Below, piece after piece: positions 1 through 8,845 of a DNA stretch of 64,000 nt (position 1 is the stretch's first letter; every line of letters starts with the position of its first letter). Origin of the DNA: Terasakiella sp. SH-1 (GTDB lineage Bacteria; Pseudomonadota; Alphaproteobacteria; Rhodospirillales; Terasakiellaceae); NCBI RefSeq assembly GCF_004564135.1, contig NZ_CP038255.1, forward strand, positions 404,501 through 468,500. The letters run 5' to 3'. The position numbers and the translations under genes are program-made. Below the pieces are notes generated by a model, which did no database searches, was not told the origin of the DNA, and saw nothing but the letters and a program-made list of their open reading frames with translations.

Positions 1-2
1 GA

Positions 3-3000
3 TCGGCCCAAGCCAATATCAACCTGACAACAGAAGGTGTGGCGGATGTGCCGGACCTGGCTGTTTCACTGGTGGAAAGTGATCATACGGGGGACAGCCT
101 AACGGTGACTTTCCAAGGCAGTGATGCAGGGTATCACAACACATATGGCTATTATGTGCTTGATGAAAATGGTGAGCCAAGCACGGGTGAGATTATCTTT
201 GCCGATCTTCATGATCAGGAGATCGGTGATACCTTCACACTGGATGGTGTCGATCAAGACAGCATCGGCTTCTTCCTGATTTCTGATGGAGATGGGGAAA
301 ATACCGGGCTGATCAACGGGATGGATGTGACCTTTGCCCAAGATGAGGAAGGCAACTGGCAGGTCCTTGATCCGTTGGGTGAGCCGCTAAACCACGATGA
401 TAATGGCGGGCTTTATTTCACCGATCAGCAATTTAATGAAGATGGTCTGGATCATGCCTATGATGATGGTGATGTGGCCGGAGAGCAAAACTGGGAAGAT
501 CAGAATAGCCAGCATAGTGGCAATGATTTTGATTACAATGATGCGTCCTTCAACATTGATTGGGATCAGAGTAATTCCGAAACCACCTATGATGTGAATA
601 TCTCTGCTGCAATTACCGATGATGATCTCTCTGAAGAGCTTTCCATCACCATTGAGAACTACCCGGCCGGGGCTGAGTTCAATATGGGTGAATTTATTGA
701 TGGCAAACTGGTCATCAGTGGTGATGAGATTGAGGATCTTGACAGTTTAACCATGATGGTGACAGGGGAACCTGCTGATTTCACCATTAATGTGATCGCA
801 ACGGCGACAGAACCGAACGGTTCAACCGCCAGTACCTCCCTAAGTGTGAGCCCGAATTTCGATCCAGATGCGATGGATGATACGGGCAGCGTCACTGAGG
901 GGCAAAGCTTGACGATGGACCTGATCAGCAACGATACAGATGCTGATGGGGATACATTAACTATCACGGAAATTGATGGTCAGGATATTGCAGTTGGTGA
1001 AACGGTTGAGGTCGATAACGGGAACGTGACGCTGAATGGTGATGGTTCGATCACCTTTGCTGCTGATAATGGGTATGAAGGTCCGGCAGACTTTACTTAT
1101 ACGGTTTCTGATGGTCAGGGCGGTACAGACAATGCGACGGTGAACCTTAACATTACCGATGGGAATATCGCCCCTGTTGCAGTTGATGATACGGCAACGA
1201 CGGATGAAGACCAGCCTGTGACGATCAATTTGCTGGATAATGACAGTGATGCCAATAATGATGCGCTGACTATTACGCAGGTTGACGGGCAGGATATCAG
1301 TGTGGGTGAGACCGTTACCTTAAGTGATGGGTCCGGTACAGTTACACTTAATGAAAATGGGACGGTCAGTTTTGACCCGGCTGATAACCTGAATGGGGAC
1401 ATCAGTTTTGATTATACCATTACCGACCCTGAAGGTATGAGTGACACGGCAAGTGTCAATGTTGAAATTGATGCGGTAAATGATACCCCTGTGGCAAATG
1501 CAGATAGTGCCGAGACATTGGAAGATAACGCGGTGACTTTCAATCCGTTGGACAATGATACGGATGTTGAAAATGATGCGTTGAGCATTACACAGATCGA
1601 GGGACAGGATATTGTCGCAGGCGGTTCTGTCGATGTGGGTAACGGTAGCGTCACGCTGAATGCTGATGGCACGGTGACATTTACCCCGGATGAACATTAT
1701 GCGGGCTCACAAAGTTTTGACTATACGGTTTCAGATGGTCAGGGCGGCACAAGTACGGCAACAGCGACCGTGGATGTGGAAGCTGATGCGGATGCGCCAT
1801 TGGTTTCTATTGATATTGGTTCACCAGTAGCCGTGGGTGATGGTGGTGTTGTCGGCGGTACGGTGACAGGTGATGATGTCACCAATAATACCGTTGAAGG
1901 TGTGACCATTACCGGTCTGGATTCAGAAGGTAATCCATCTGCTGTTGAGCAAGTGGTTAATGGTCATGGTGATGGCATTGGCGTTAGTGGGCATACAACA
2001 GGGTCTAAAGACCTGTTGGGTTATGACAGTCGTGAAGGAGCCAGTGAGACCCTGATCTTCGAATTTGACGAAGACGTTAATAATGTCAGCTTCGATGTGG
2101 AACAGTTTGGCGAAGGGGGAAGTGGTCGCAACGCAAGCTATGAACAAGGCACGTGGGAAGCCTATGATGATGGGCAATTGGTTGCTTCTGGTATATTTGA
2201 CGGGCGTGATCTTAATAATGCGGATGATACGACCTCTGTTACCATTGATGGGGTAAGCTTTGATAAGCTGGTGATCACGGCAGACACCACGATTAATGCG
2301 GATGGATCAACTGCTGCTGGGGATTCGGATTTTGCCATTAATAATTTGGAATTCACCCATGCGGATGCCACAGGTGAGATTGAATATTATGATTATCCAC
2401 TGGATGTTTCGGCAAGTCTGGTTGATTTGGATGGATCAGAAAGCCTGTCGGATGTGACATTGTCTGGCTTGCCCGATGGGGCTGTGTTGACGCAGGATGG
2501 TGTGGAAATCACCATTAATGACGGGGTTGCAACCTTGTCTTCGGATGATTTAGATGGGCTAAGCCTGCGTGTTCCAGCTGATGCAGATGACTTTACGCTT
2601 CAGGCTGCGGTAACTACAACTGACAGCAATGGGGATCAAGAAACATCAACGGCGAGTGACAGCGCAGAAATCCCTGATATTGATATCAATAATGGTCCGG
2701 ATGCTGTTGATGATCAGATGTCGGCTACAGAAGATTTAGCGACTGTTATGGACCTGCTGGCCAATGATACCGATGCTGATAATGATGATTTGAGCATCAC
2801 GCAAATTGATGGTCAGGATGTGGCTGTGGGTGACACCATTGATGTGGGTAACGGGATGGTTACGCTCAATCAGGATGGGACGGTCACTTTTGAAGGTGAT
2901 GATGATTTTGCTGGTACGGAAAGTTTTGATTATACGGTTTCCGATGGCACAGAAACATCAACCGCGACTGTCGATGTTGATATCGAAGCTGTGGCCGACG

Positions 3001-5564
3001 CACCAAATCTGTCGATGACATTTGGTGAGGCCGAGACAGTGACGATTGGCGGGGACAGTGGTGAAACCGGAACCTTGACGATTGACAATATCAAGTCCAC
3101 TGATGGTGTAAGTGTTGAGGCCAAAGACTGGACGGGGAGTTCCGGCGGCTGGCAGACCAGTGAAAGCTATGTTGTTGAAACAGGGGGCGGCATTGGGATT
3201 AAGGCGACAGGCAGCAAGAAGATTGAAGAGAATGAAGAGCTGATCATTTCCTTTGATAATGATCTCAGTGATGCTTCTGTCACTTTCAGCAGTTTTAGCG
3301 ATGATGAGCAGGCCGCATATCGTCTTTATCAGGATGGAAACCTGGTTGAAAGCGGAACTTTCTCCGGTCAGGGAAGTGATGTGTTGAGTTTGCCTGATGG
3401 CTCCGGTGTGACGTTTGATCAGATTGTGATTGCCGGGGACAACGATGATACTGACTTTAAGATTATGTCTATTGACTATAGCGAGGTTGGGGAGACAGAG
3501 ACATATCTTGATATTCCCGTAGAGATTACAGCCACAGAAGCTGATATTGATGGATCGGAAACCTTGTCTGCTGTGACCTTAAGTGCGATCCCCAATGATG
3601 CGGTTTTGCTGGTGGATGGCAATGAAGTGACTCATGATGGATCAGCTGATATTGCCTTGGGTGATCTGGATAATGTGGTGATCCGTGTTCCAAATGGTCA
3701 TGCTGATTTTGACCTGAGTGCCGCTGTGACATCCACGGATGGAACAGATACTGCCACTTCGACTGTGACTGAAACCGTTGATGTCCCAACAGCCAATACG
3801 GCTCCTGATGCACAGGATGACAGTTTCACAACCACGGAAGATACAGCAGAAACATACGATCTGGTCGCCAATGACAGCGATGTGGATGGGGATGCTCTAG
3901 CCATTACGCAGATTGGAGGGCAGGATATTGCTGTTGGTGATACGATCAATGTTGCCAACGGGGCTGTGACCCTGAATGCGGACGGGTCTATTACCTTTAT
4001 GCCCAGCAGTGATTACAGCGGGTCTGTTGCCTTTGACTATACGGTCTCAGATGGGGCAAGTACGGAAACAGCGACAGCCGTTGTGGGTGTGGAGGCCGAA
4101 GCCGATACACCAACGCTGTCAGTCAGTGCGGGTGATGTTAGTTTTGAAGAGGCATCAAGTGGAGATTCATCAGCTGGACGTGCTGTTCAGGATATTGATG
4201 ATGCGACCTCAGAAGGGGTTGATGCTTCGGATTATGAAGCTGTCAAGGAAGCCAAAGAAAATCTTGGTGATTACAAGAAAGACGAAGGCAGCAACAATGA
4301 TGATGTTCTTGATGGCAATAAAGATGCTTACAAGAAAGGAGGGAATGAATATTACAACGCCAAAGACGGTGATGATATTGTTGGGGTTGCCGGTGATGGC
4401 AACTGGGGCAATGATGTCATGCGCGGTGGCGATGGTGATGATACGGTTTATGGTGGTTCCGGTAATGATGTGCTTTACGGGGATGAGGGCAATAACCTTG
4501 ATTATGGCACCACGGTTGTTTCTGGTGATTATGTCGTCCCACTTAATATTGCCTCGGCTTCAACTGATCGTGATGGTTCAGAAAGTGTCAGTGTGACAAT
4601 CTCCGGCCTGCCTTCCGGGGCAAGTCTGAATGCAGGGAGACAAAATGATGATGGCAGCTGGACATTAACAACTGCCCAGCTCAGCGGCCTGGAAGCAACA
4701 GTTCCATCTGGTGAAACTGGTCTGAATTTGACTGTGACAGCCACTGCCGAAGAAAGCAGTAATGGCGATACCGCCTCAATGAGTACAAGCCTGAGCGTTG
4801 ACTTTGCGAATGTGGATACAGGGGCTGAAAGTTCCTCAGCTGCCGAAGGGGGGGATGACACCCTTTATGGCGGTTCCGGTAATGATGATTTGTATGGCGA
4901 AAGCGGTAACGATTATCTGGATGGCGGTTCCGGCAATGATATGCTTGTCGGTGGGGCTGGTGATGATGAGCTGTATGGTCAGTCCAATAATGATACGATC
5001 CACGGCGGTGCCGGGGATGACGACATGTATGGCGGAACCAACGATGATGTCATGCATGGGGGCTCCGGTGATGACTTGCTTGATGGGGGCACCAATGATG
5101 ACACGATGTTTGGTGGCTCTGGTGCAGATACCCTTTATGGTGGGGAAAATAACGATACCCTTGAAGGTGGGAGCGGTGATGATACGCTTGATGGCGGTGC
5201 TGGTGCCGATACCTTGCGAGGTGGTGCGGGCGATGATGTTCTAAGCGGCGGTGTCGGCTGGGGGGATGACTCGCTTTATGGCGGTGACGGGGATGACCTG
5301 TTTGTCTTTGGCGGTGCCAACCATGACAGTGTAAACGGGAACGACTGGGTTGATGGCGGTGCTGACTTTGATACGATTCAGCTTAATGGTAGCGAGGGCT
5401 GGACCATGACTATCATGACCAGCGAAGGTACCGAAGAAACCATTACCTCTGATCAGGCCGCACAGATGTCTGATTATGAAGATGTTTCCGGCCTTACCGG
5501 GCAGATCGAATTTGACGATGGATCAACTGTTCTGTTTGAAGGTGTTGAAAAAGTCGAGTGGTAA
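3..5564 (+). CDS. Giant RTX/cadherin-repeat adhesin-like protein, 3' part
   Basis: The frame is open to the left window edge, so the true start lies outside; about 1,850 acidic residues are visible. Numbering from the first in-frame GTG (base 39), residues about 25-175 resemble a DUF4114 domain (GVDQDSIGFFLI, NDFDYNDASF). Five cadherin-like/VCBS-type repeats begin near residues 272, 377, 482, 885 and 1250, each with an NDxDxDxDxLxIT-like core. Two larger beta-rich regions lie near 590-870 and 985-1245. RTX nonapeptides (GGSGNDxLYG type) occupy about 1420-1487 and 1604-1764, with a non-RTX domain between them. The last 75 residues should hold the type I secretion signal. Family knowledge: such proteins are exported by an ABC/MFP/TolC system, fold on binding calcium outside the cell and mediate adhesion or biofilm formation. 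No exporter genes are in the window. The role in adhesion is inferred. Confidence 0.85.
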   Translation, partial: SAQANINLTTEGVADVPDLAVSLVESDHTGDSLTVTFQGSDAGYHNTYGYYVLDENGEPSTGEIIFADLHDQEIGDTFTLDGVDQDSIGFFLISDGDGENTGLINGMDVTFAQDEEGNWQVLDPLGEPLNHDDNGGLYFTDQQFNEDGLDHAYDDGDVAGEQNWEDQNSQHSGNDFDYNDASFNIDWDQSNSETTYDVNISAAITDDDLSEELSITIENYPAGAEFNMGEFIDGKLVISGDEIEDLDSLTMMVTGEPADFTINVIATATEPNGSTASTSLSVSPNFDPDAMDDTGSVTEGQSLTMDLISNDTDADGDTLTITEIDGQDIAVGETVEVDNGNVTLNGDGSITFAADNGYEGPADFTYTVSDGQGGTDNATVNLNITDGNIAPVAVDDTATTDEDQPVTINLLDNDSDANNDALTITQVDGQDISVGETVTLSDGSGTVTLNENGTVSFDPADNLNGDISFDYTITDPEGMSDTASVNVEIDAVNDTPVANADSAETLEDNAVTFNPLDNDTDVENDALSITQIEGQDIVAGGSVDVGNGSVTLNADGTVTFTPDEHYAGSQSFDYTVSDGQGGTSTATATVDVEADADAPLVSIDIGSPVAVGDGGVVGGTVTGDDVTNNTVEGVTITGLDSEGNPSAVEQVVNGHGDGIGVSGHTTGSKDLLGYDSREGASETLIFEFDEDVNNVSFDVEQFGEGGSGRNASYEQGTWEAYDDGQLVASGIFDGRDLNNADDTTSVTIDGVSFDKLVITADTTINADGSTAAGDSDFAINNLEFTHADATGEIEYYDYPLDVSASLVDLDGSESLSDVTLSGLPDGAVLTQDGVEITINDGVATLSSDDLDGLSLRVPADADDFTLQAAVTTTDSNGDQETSTASDSAEIPDIDINNGPDAVDDQMSATEDLATVMDLLANDTDADNDDLSITQIDGQDVAVGDTIDVGNGMVTLNQDGTVTFEGDDDFAGTESFDYTVSDGTETSTATVDVDIEAVADAPNLSMTFGEAETVTIGGDSGETGTLTIDNIKSTDGVSVEAKDWTGSSGGWQTSESYVVETGGGIGIKATGSKKIEENEELIISFDNDLSDASVTFSSFSDDEQAAYRLYQDGNLVESGTFSGQGSDVLSLPDGSGVTFDQIVIAGDNDDTDFKIMSIDYSEVGETETYLDIPVEITATEADIDGSETLSAVTLSAIPNDAVLLVDGNEVTHDGSADIALGDLDNVVIRVPNGHADFDLSAAVTSTDGTDTATSTVTETVDVPTANTAPDAQDDSFTTTEDTAETYDLVANDSDVDGDALAITQIGGQDIAVGDTINVANGAVTLNADGSITFMPSSDYSGSVAFDYTVSDGASTETATAVVGVEAEADTPTLSVSAGDVSFEEASSGDSSAGRAVQDIDDATSEGVDASDYEAVKEAKENLGDYKKDEGSNNDDVLDGNKDAYKKGGNEYYNAKDGDDIVGVAGDGNWGNDVMRGGDGDDTVYGGSGNDVLYGDEGNNLDYGTTVVSGDYVVPLNIASASTDRDGSESVSVTISGLPSGASLNAGRQNDDGSWTLTTAQLSGLEATVPSGETGLNLTVTATAEESSNGDTASMSTSLSVDFANVDTGAESSSAAEGGDDTLYGGSGNDDLYGESGNDYLDGGSGNDMLVGGAGDDELYGQSNNDTIHGGAGDDDMYGGTNDDVMHGGSGDDLLDGGTNDDTMFGGSGADTLYGGENNDTLEGGSGDDTLDGGAGADTLRGGAGDDVLSGGVGWGDDSLYGGDGDDLFVFGGANHDSVNGNDWVDGGADFDTIQLNGSEGWTMTIMTSEGTEETITSDQAAQMSDYEDVSGLTGQIEFDDGSTVLFEGVEKVEW
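853..4110 (+). repeat. Five dispersed cadherin-like domain repeats inside the adhesin gene
   Basis: The same domain recurs near bases 853, 1168, 1488, 2695 and 3798. Each copy carries a recognisable DNA core such as gatggtcaggatattgc followed by gttggtga and a later acgctgaatg block. The copies differ at many positions, so these are old duplications rather than recent slippage. They are likely to complicate short-read assembly. Confidence 0.75.
4390..5330 (+). repeat. RTX nonapeptide repeat DNA, in two blocks
   Basis: Tandem 27-bp units encode GGxGxDxLY-type nonapeptides. The first block spans about 4390-4500 and the second about 4850-5330. The stretch between them (4501-4850) encodes an Ig-like segment (LNIASASTDRDGSE, SGLPSGASLN) with no nonapeptides. 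In this family the repeats form calcium-binding parallel beta rolls. Confidence 0.85.
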
Positions 5565-5586
5565 GTCCCTTTTTCCACAGATACCA

Positions 5587-5624
5587 AAGGGTGATGAGGA
5601 GATCATTTTCATCACCCTTTTTTA
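5587..5624 (+). terminator. Rho-independent terminator of the adhesin gene
   Basis: An 11-bp perfect stem, aagggtgatga (5587-5597) with tcatcaccctt (5609-5619), closes an 11-nt loop and runs into a T tract. It follows the adhesin stop codon by 22 bp and separates that gene from the kinase operon. Confidence 0.85.
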
Positions 5625-5659
5625 TTGCCTAAGTCATTGTTATTTGTTCTTCTATCTTG

Positions 5660-6541
5660 ATGAGACAAATGCCCAAAGCTGCTTATGACAAGATTGGAAA
5701 GTACCTTGTGAAACGTGTGATCCGTTCCACAGGGAGTGCTGATCTATATGAAGGTTTTGACCCGGACCTTGAACAAAAGGTCGCGCTTAAAATTTTTCTG
5801 ATCAAAGAACGTTTGTTGAAAAAACTGCCCTATAGCCGGGAAAGCTGGCAACGCCGCTTTATTCGTGAAGCCAAGCTGTTATCCCAGATAGACCACCCTC
5901 ATGTGATTAGTTTGCGCGAGCTTTCTACATGGGAGGAGAAGCCTTTTTATGTCATGCCATATGTGGAAACAAATCTGCTCTATGAAATGGGGGTGGATGG
6001 CGATCTGGAACATTATGCCCCTGAATTACAGGATGCCCCTTTGGCAAGGCAGTTGACGGTGCTGCGCAGTGTTGAAATCCTGTATCAAACCGCCAGTGCC
6101 TTGGCCGCGTTTCATGGGCGGGGATTGGTTCATCGCGATATAAAACCTGCGAATATTTTGCTGACAAAAAAGAAAAAGGGTTTGGTGAAACTATGTGATC
6201 CCGGCATGGTGAAATTCCCCAATTCAGAAGAATCTCTAGGGGGCTATTGGATTGGGACGGAAGATTATATTGCCCCGGAACAAAAACGCAGTGCCATGGA
6301 TGTAAAGGCCACAGCCGATATCTATGCCTTGGGGGTGATGGGCTATCGGATGCTGGTTGGTCATCTGCCCGCAGGTGTGTTTAGCGGTCCTAAGGAAGAT
6401 GTGGCAGCTGTGCCAGAAGCGCTTAATGATTTAATCATGAGATCAATGTCGCGCAAAGTGAAAAGACGCCCTATAAATGCATTGGCCTTTTTAACGGAAC
6501 TTGCGCCTATTCGCGCGGATTTGAGACGCAGGGGAGGATAG
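5660..6541 (+). CDS. Serine/threonine protein kinase, DFG motif changed to DPG
   Basis: A soluble Hanks-type kinase of about 293 residues with no membrane segment. Counting from the upstream TTG (5657), VALK Lys45, HRD 159-161 (VHRDIKPANILL) and GTEDYIAPEQ are present, but the DFG motif reads D181-P182-G183. The glycine loop is loose (STGSADLYEG). Catalytic Lys, HRD Asp and Asn remain, so activity is plausible. The start is uncertain: TTG 5657, ATG 5660 and ATG 5669 are in frame and none has a strong Shine-Dalgarno. Its stop lies 1 bp before the ATG of the malonyl-CoA decarboxylase gene, whose ribosome site (ggagg) is inside the kinase 3' end, so the two are probably translationally coupled. 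The substrate is unknown; the decarboxylase is a guess from position. Confidence 0.85.
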   Translation: MRQMPKAAYDKIGKYLVKRVIRSTGSADLYEGFDPDLEQKVALKIFLIKERLLKKLPYSRESWQRRFIREAKLLSQIDHPHVISLRELSTWEEKPFYVMPYVETNLLYEMGVDGDLEHYAPELQDAPLARQLTVLRSVEILYQTASALAAFHGRGLVHRDIKPANILLTKKKKGLVKLCDPGMVKFPNSEESLGGYWIGTEDYIAPEQKRSAMDVKATADIYALGVMGYRMLVGHLPAGVFSGPKEDVAAVPEALNDLIMRSMSRKVKRRPINALAFLTELAPIRADLRRRGG

Positions 6542-6542
6542 T

Positions 6543-7946
6543 ATGGCAGATATACTGGAAAAAATTAAAAGCTGGCGTTTGCCATGGCGGGAGATCGCCC
6601 AAACCGGTTCGCATGATGAACTTTCACAGTTGGAAGCCGATTTGCCGGATCATCAGATTAATCAGGTGCGTGAACAAATGAGTGCGTGCTTGCAGGCCAA
6701 AGGGGGGGAGGTTTCAGCCCGTCAACGTGCTGCTGCCTTAGGACAGGCATATCTGGATTTAAATGAAGAGGGGCGCCTGCGTTTTATGAAAATCCTTGCC
6801 GATGATTTTGGGACGGACCGCGAAGTTGTTGCTCAGGCCATTTACAATTTTCAAAGTGCCGATGATGAAGAGATCAAGCGGGACTATGAAATTGAACTGC
6901 GCCGTACGTTGGAGCCGGACCGCATGCGCTTGTTGCGACAGTTCAATGCCTTGCCTCAGGGGGTGAAATTCCTTGTGGACCTGCGTGCAGAACTGATGGT
7001 GCTGGCAAAGAAAGAGCCGAGTTTGAAAGTTGTTGAACGCGACCTTAAGGATGTGTTGATTTCATGGTTTGATGTGGGCTTTCTGGAATTGCATCGTATC
7101 ACGTGGAATTCACCAGCAGCTGTTTTAGAAAAGATCATTGAATATGAGGCTGTGCATTCTATTCAAAGCTGGTCCGATTTGAAAAACCGTCTGGAACGTG
7201 ATCGCCGTCTCTTTGCCTTTTTCCATCCGCGTATGCCGGATGAACCGTTAATCTTTGTGGAAGTCGCTCTTGTGAACGGTATGGCGGATAATGTGCAGGA
7301 ATTATTGGATGAAGAAGCCCCGCTCTTGGACCCTCATGGGGCGGATACGGCGATTTTCTATTCCATTTCAAACGCACAAGCCGGGTTGGCCGGGATCAGT
7401 TTTGGTAATTTTCTGATTAAGAAAGTGGTCGGCAATTTGTCACAGGAATTGCCCAACTTGAGAAACTTCGCAACTTTATCGCCCATTCCAGGCTTTCGGA
7501 GATGGCTGGATAAAGTGTTGGCCGAAGGGGATAGCACTTTGTTGCTTACGCAGGAACGCGAGGCTTTGAAAACAGCCAGTGGTCAAAAAGGGGCCAAGGG
7601 GGGATTGAAATCCTTGTTGGCGCAAAAAGGTTGGCATGAGAATGACCAGGCCCATGATGCCTTGAAGGGGCCGCTCATGCGTTTGTGTGTGCGTTATTTG
7701 ACGCAAGCTAAACGCAAAGGCACGCGGACACTCGATCCGGTGGCCCATTTCCATCTCACCAACGGGGCGCGTATGGAACGTTTGAACTGGCTGGGGGATA
7801 TTTCTGAAAAAGGGATGAAGCAATCAGCCGGCTTGATGATCAATTATCTCTATAAGCTCAAGGAAATTGAAAGCAATCACGAAGCTTATAGCGGGGATGG
7901 CAAAATTAAAAGTTCATCCCAGATCAAGACATTGAAAAAAGGATAA
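6543..7946 (+). CDS. Malonyl-CoA decarboxylase
   Basis: Converts malonyl-CoA to acetyl-CoA and CO2, controlling malonyl-CoA level or allowing malonate use. The 467 residues match the MLYCD family: an N-terminal helical region, then a GNAT-like catalytic domain with FFHPRMPDEPLIFVEVALV, NGMADNVQELLDE, IFYSISNAQAGL (about 271-282, presumed catalytic Ser) and HFHLTNGAR (His402-His404 area). FATLSPIPGF is a further family signature. No targeting sequence is seen. The ATG at 6543 has ggagg about 6 bp upstream. It is second in a tight three-gene run: kinase, this gene, isocitrate-lyase-family enzyme. Neither matA-type malonyl-CoA synthetase nor malonate transporter is nearby, which leaves the malonyl-CoA source open. 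Confidence 0.9.
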   Translation: MADILEKIKSWRLPWREIAQTGSHDELSQLEADLPDHQINQVREQMSACLQAKGGEVSARQRAAALGQAYLDLNEEGRLRFMKILADDFGTDREVVAQAIYNFQSADDEEIKRDYEIELRRTLEPDRMRLLRQFNALPQGVKFLVDLRAELMVLAKKEPSLKVVERDLKDVLISWFDVGFLELHRITWNSPAAVLEKIIEYEAVHSIQSWSDLKNRLERDRRLFAFFHPRMPDEPLIFVEVALVNGMADNVQELLDEEAPLLDPHGADTAIFYSISNAQAGLAGISFGNFLIKKVVGNLSQELPNLRNFATLSPIPGFRRWLDKVLAEGDSTLLLTQEREALKTASGQKGAKGGLKSLLAQKGWHENDQAHDALKGPLMRLCVRYLTQAKRKGTRTLDPVAHFHLTNGARMERLNWLGDISEKGMKQSAGLMINYLYKLKEIESNHEAYSGDGKIKSSSQIKTLKKG

Positions 7947-7952
7947 AGCGCT

Positions 7953-8807
7953 GTGAATGCTGCTGAGAAATTGCGCACATTACTTAATCGTGATGCGTTT
8001 TTAATGATGCCCTGCTGTTTTGATGGGATGAGTGCAAAACTTGTGGAACGTGCAGGCTACCCTTTAACGTTTATGAGTGGTTTTTCCGTTTCTGCTGCAC
8101 GCACAGCCCTGCCGGATACCGGATTGTTGTCTTATGGGGAAATGGTGGATCAAGGACGTGCGATTTGTCAGGCCACAACATTGCCGGTGATTGGAGATGG
8201 GGACACCGGATATGGCAATGGCTTAAATGTGAAACGCACAGTGGCAGGATATGCCCAAGCCGGGTTTGCAGGTATTATGATTGAGGATCAGGTTTCCCCA
8301 AAACGCTGTGGTCATACGAAGGGCAAGCAGACCGTTGGGTTTGACGAAGCCTGCATGCGTATTCAGGCTGCGGTTGATGCCCGTAATGAGGGGGCCGATA
8401 TTTTGATTATGGCACGAAGCGATGCGCGAGAAACCGAAGGTATGGACGAAGCCATCAGGCGTATGAAAGCTTTTGAAGAGATCGGTGCGGATATTCTGTT
8501 TCTTGAGGCCCCTCAAAGTGTTGAAGAAATGAAACGTTTCTGTGAGGAAATCAGCGCCCCCAAGATGGCAAATATGGTGGAACAGGGCAAGACACCTGTT
8601 TTGGCCCCTGCTGAACTGGAAGCGATGGGCTATAAGATTGCGGCTTATCCATTGACCTTGATGCTATCGGCCTTAAAAGCGATGGAACAGGCTTTGGAAG
8701 AGTTAAAAACAGGGAAGCACCCTTCCAATCTGGCAAGTTTCGCCCATCTGCAAGAGGTTGTCGGTTTTCCTGAATATTATGGAGCTGAAGACAAGTACAA
8801 GATTTAG
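7953..8807 (+). CDS. Isocitrate lyase/PEP mutase superfamily enzyme
   Basis: A 284-residue TIM-barrel enzyme of the superfamily that includes methylisocitrate lyase, oxaloacetate decarboxylase and carboxyPEP mutase. Visible motifs are GDGDTGYGN (metal and substrate loop), IEDQVSPKRCGH (K117-R118-C119-G120-H121, the lyase signature) and ARSDARETEGMDEAI. The start is GTG at 7953, six bases after the decarboxylase stop, with aagga upstream, so it is probably cotranscribed. KRCGH with its Cys suggests C-C bond lyase chemistry, for example on a 2-methylisocitrate- or dimethylmalate-like substrate, but length and motifs do not settle the substrate. No prpC or prpD is adjacent. The stop codon TAG is itself the first three bases of a dispersed palindrome. 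Confidence 0.8.
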   Translation: MNAAEKLRTLLNRDAFLMMPCCFDGMSAKLVERAGYPLTFMSGFSVSAARTALPDTGLLSYGEMVDQGRAICQATTLPVIGDGDTGYGNGLNVKRTVAGYAQAGFAGIMIEDQVSPKRCGHTKGKQTVGFDEACMRIQAAVDARNEGADILIMARSDARETEGMDEAIRRMKAFEEIGADILFLEAPQSVEEMKRFCEEISAPKMANMVEQGKTPVLAPAELEAMGYKIAAYPLTLMLSALKAMEQALEELKTGKHPSNLASFAHLQEVVGFPEYYGAEDKYKI

Positions 8808-8845
8808 GGTCAGGACCCTAGGGCGTGTATTCCCGCCCTAAACTT
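8805..8845. terminator. Overlapping palindromes, probable bidirectional terminator
   Basis: Two hairpins overlap: tagggtc-ag-gacccta (8805-8820), which begins at the stop codon of the upstream gene, and tagggcg (8819-8825) with cgcccta (8834-8840), followed by aactttta. The site lies between convergent genes. The first hairpin belongs to a repeat family seen again near 21033 and 58186. Confidence 0.65.

Noticed and set aside
3976-4596. 206-codon frame overlapping the adhesin repeats
   Set aside because: A +1 frame shadow of repetitive DNA, Met/Val-rich, with no independent start signal.
4390-5330. CRISPR-like array
   Set aside because: The regular 27-bp units encode RTX nonapeptides within one reading frame, with no constant repeat and variable spacer pattern.
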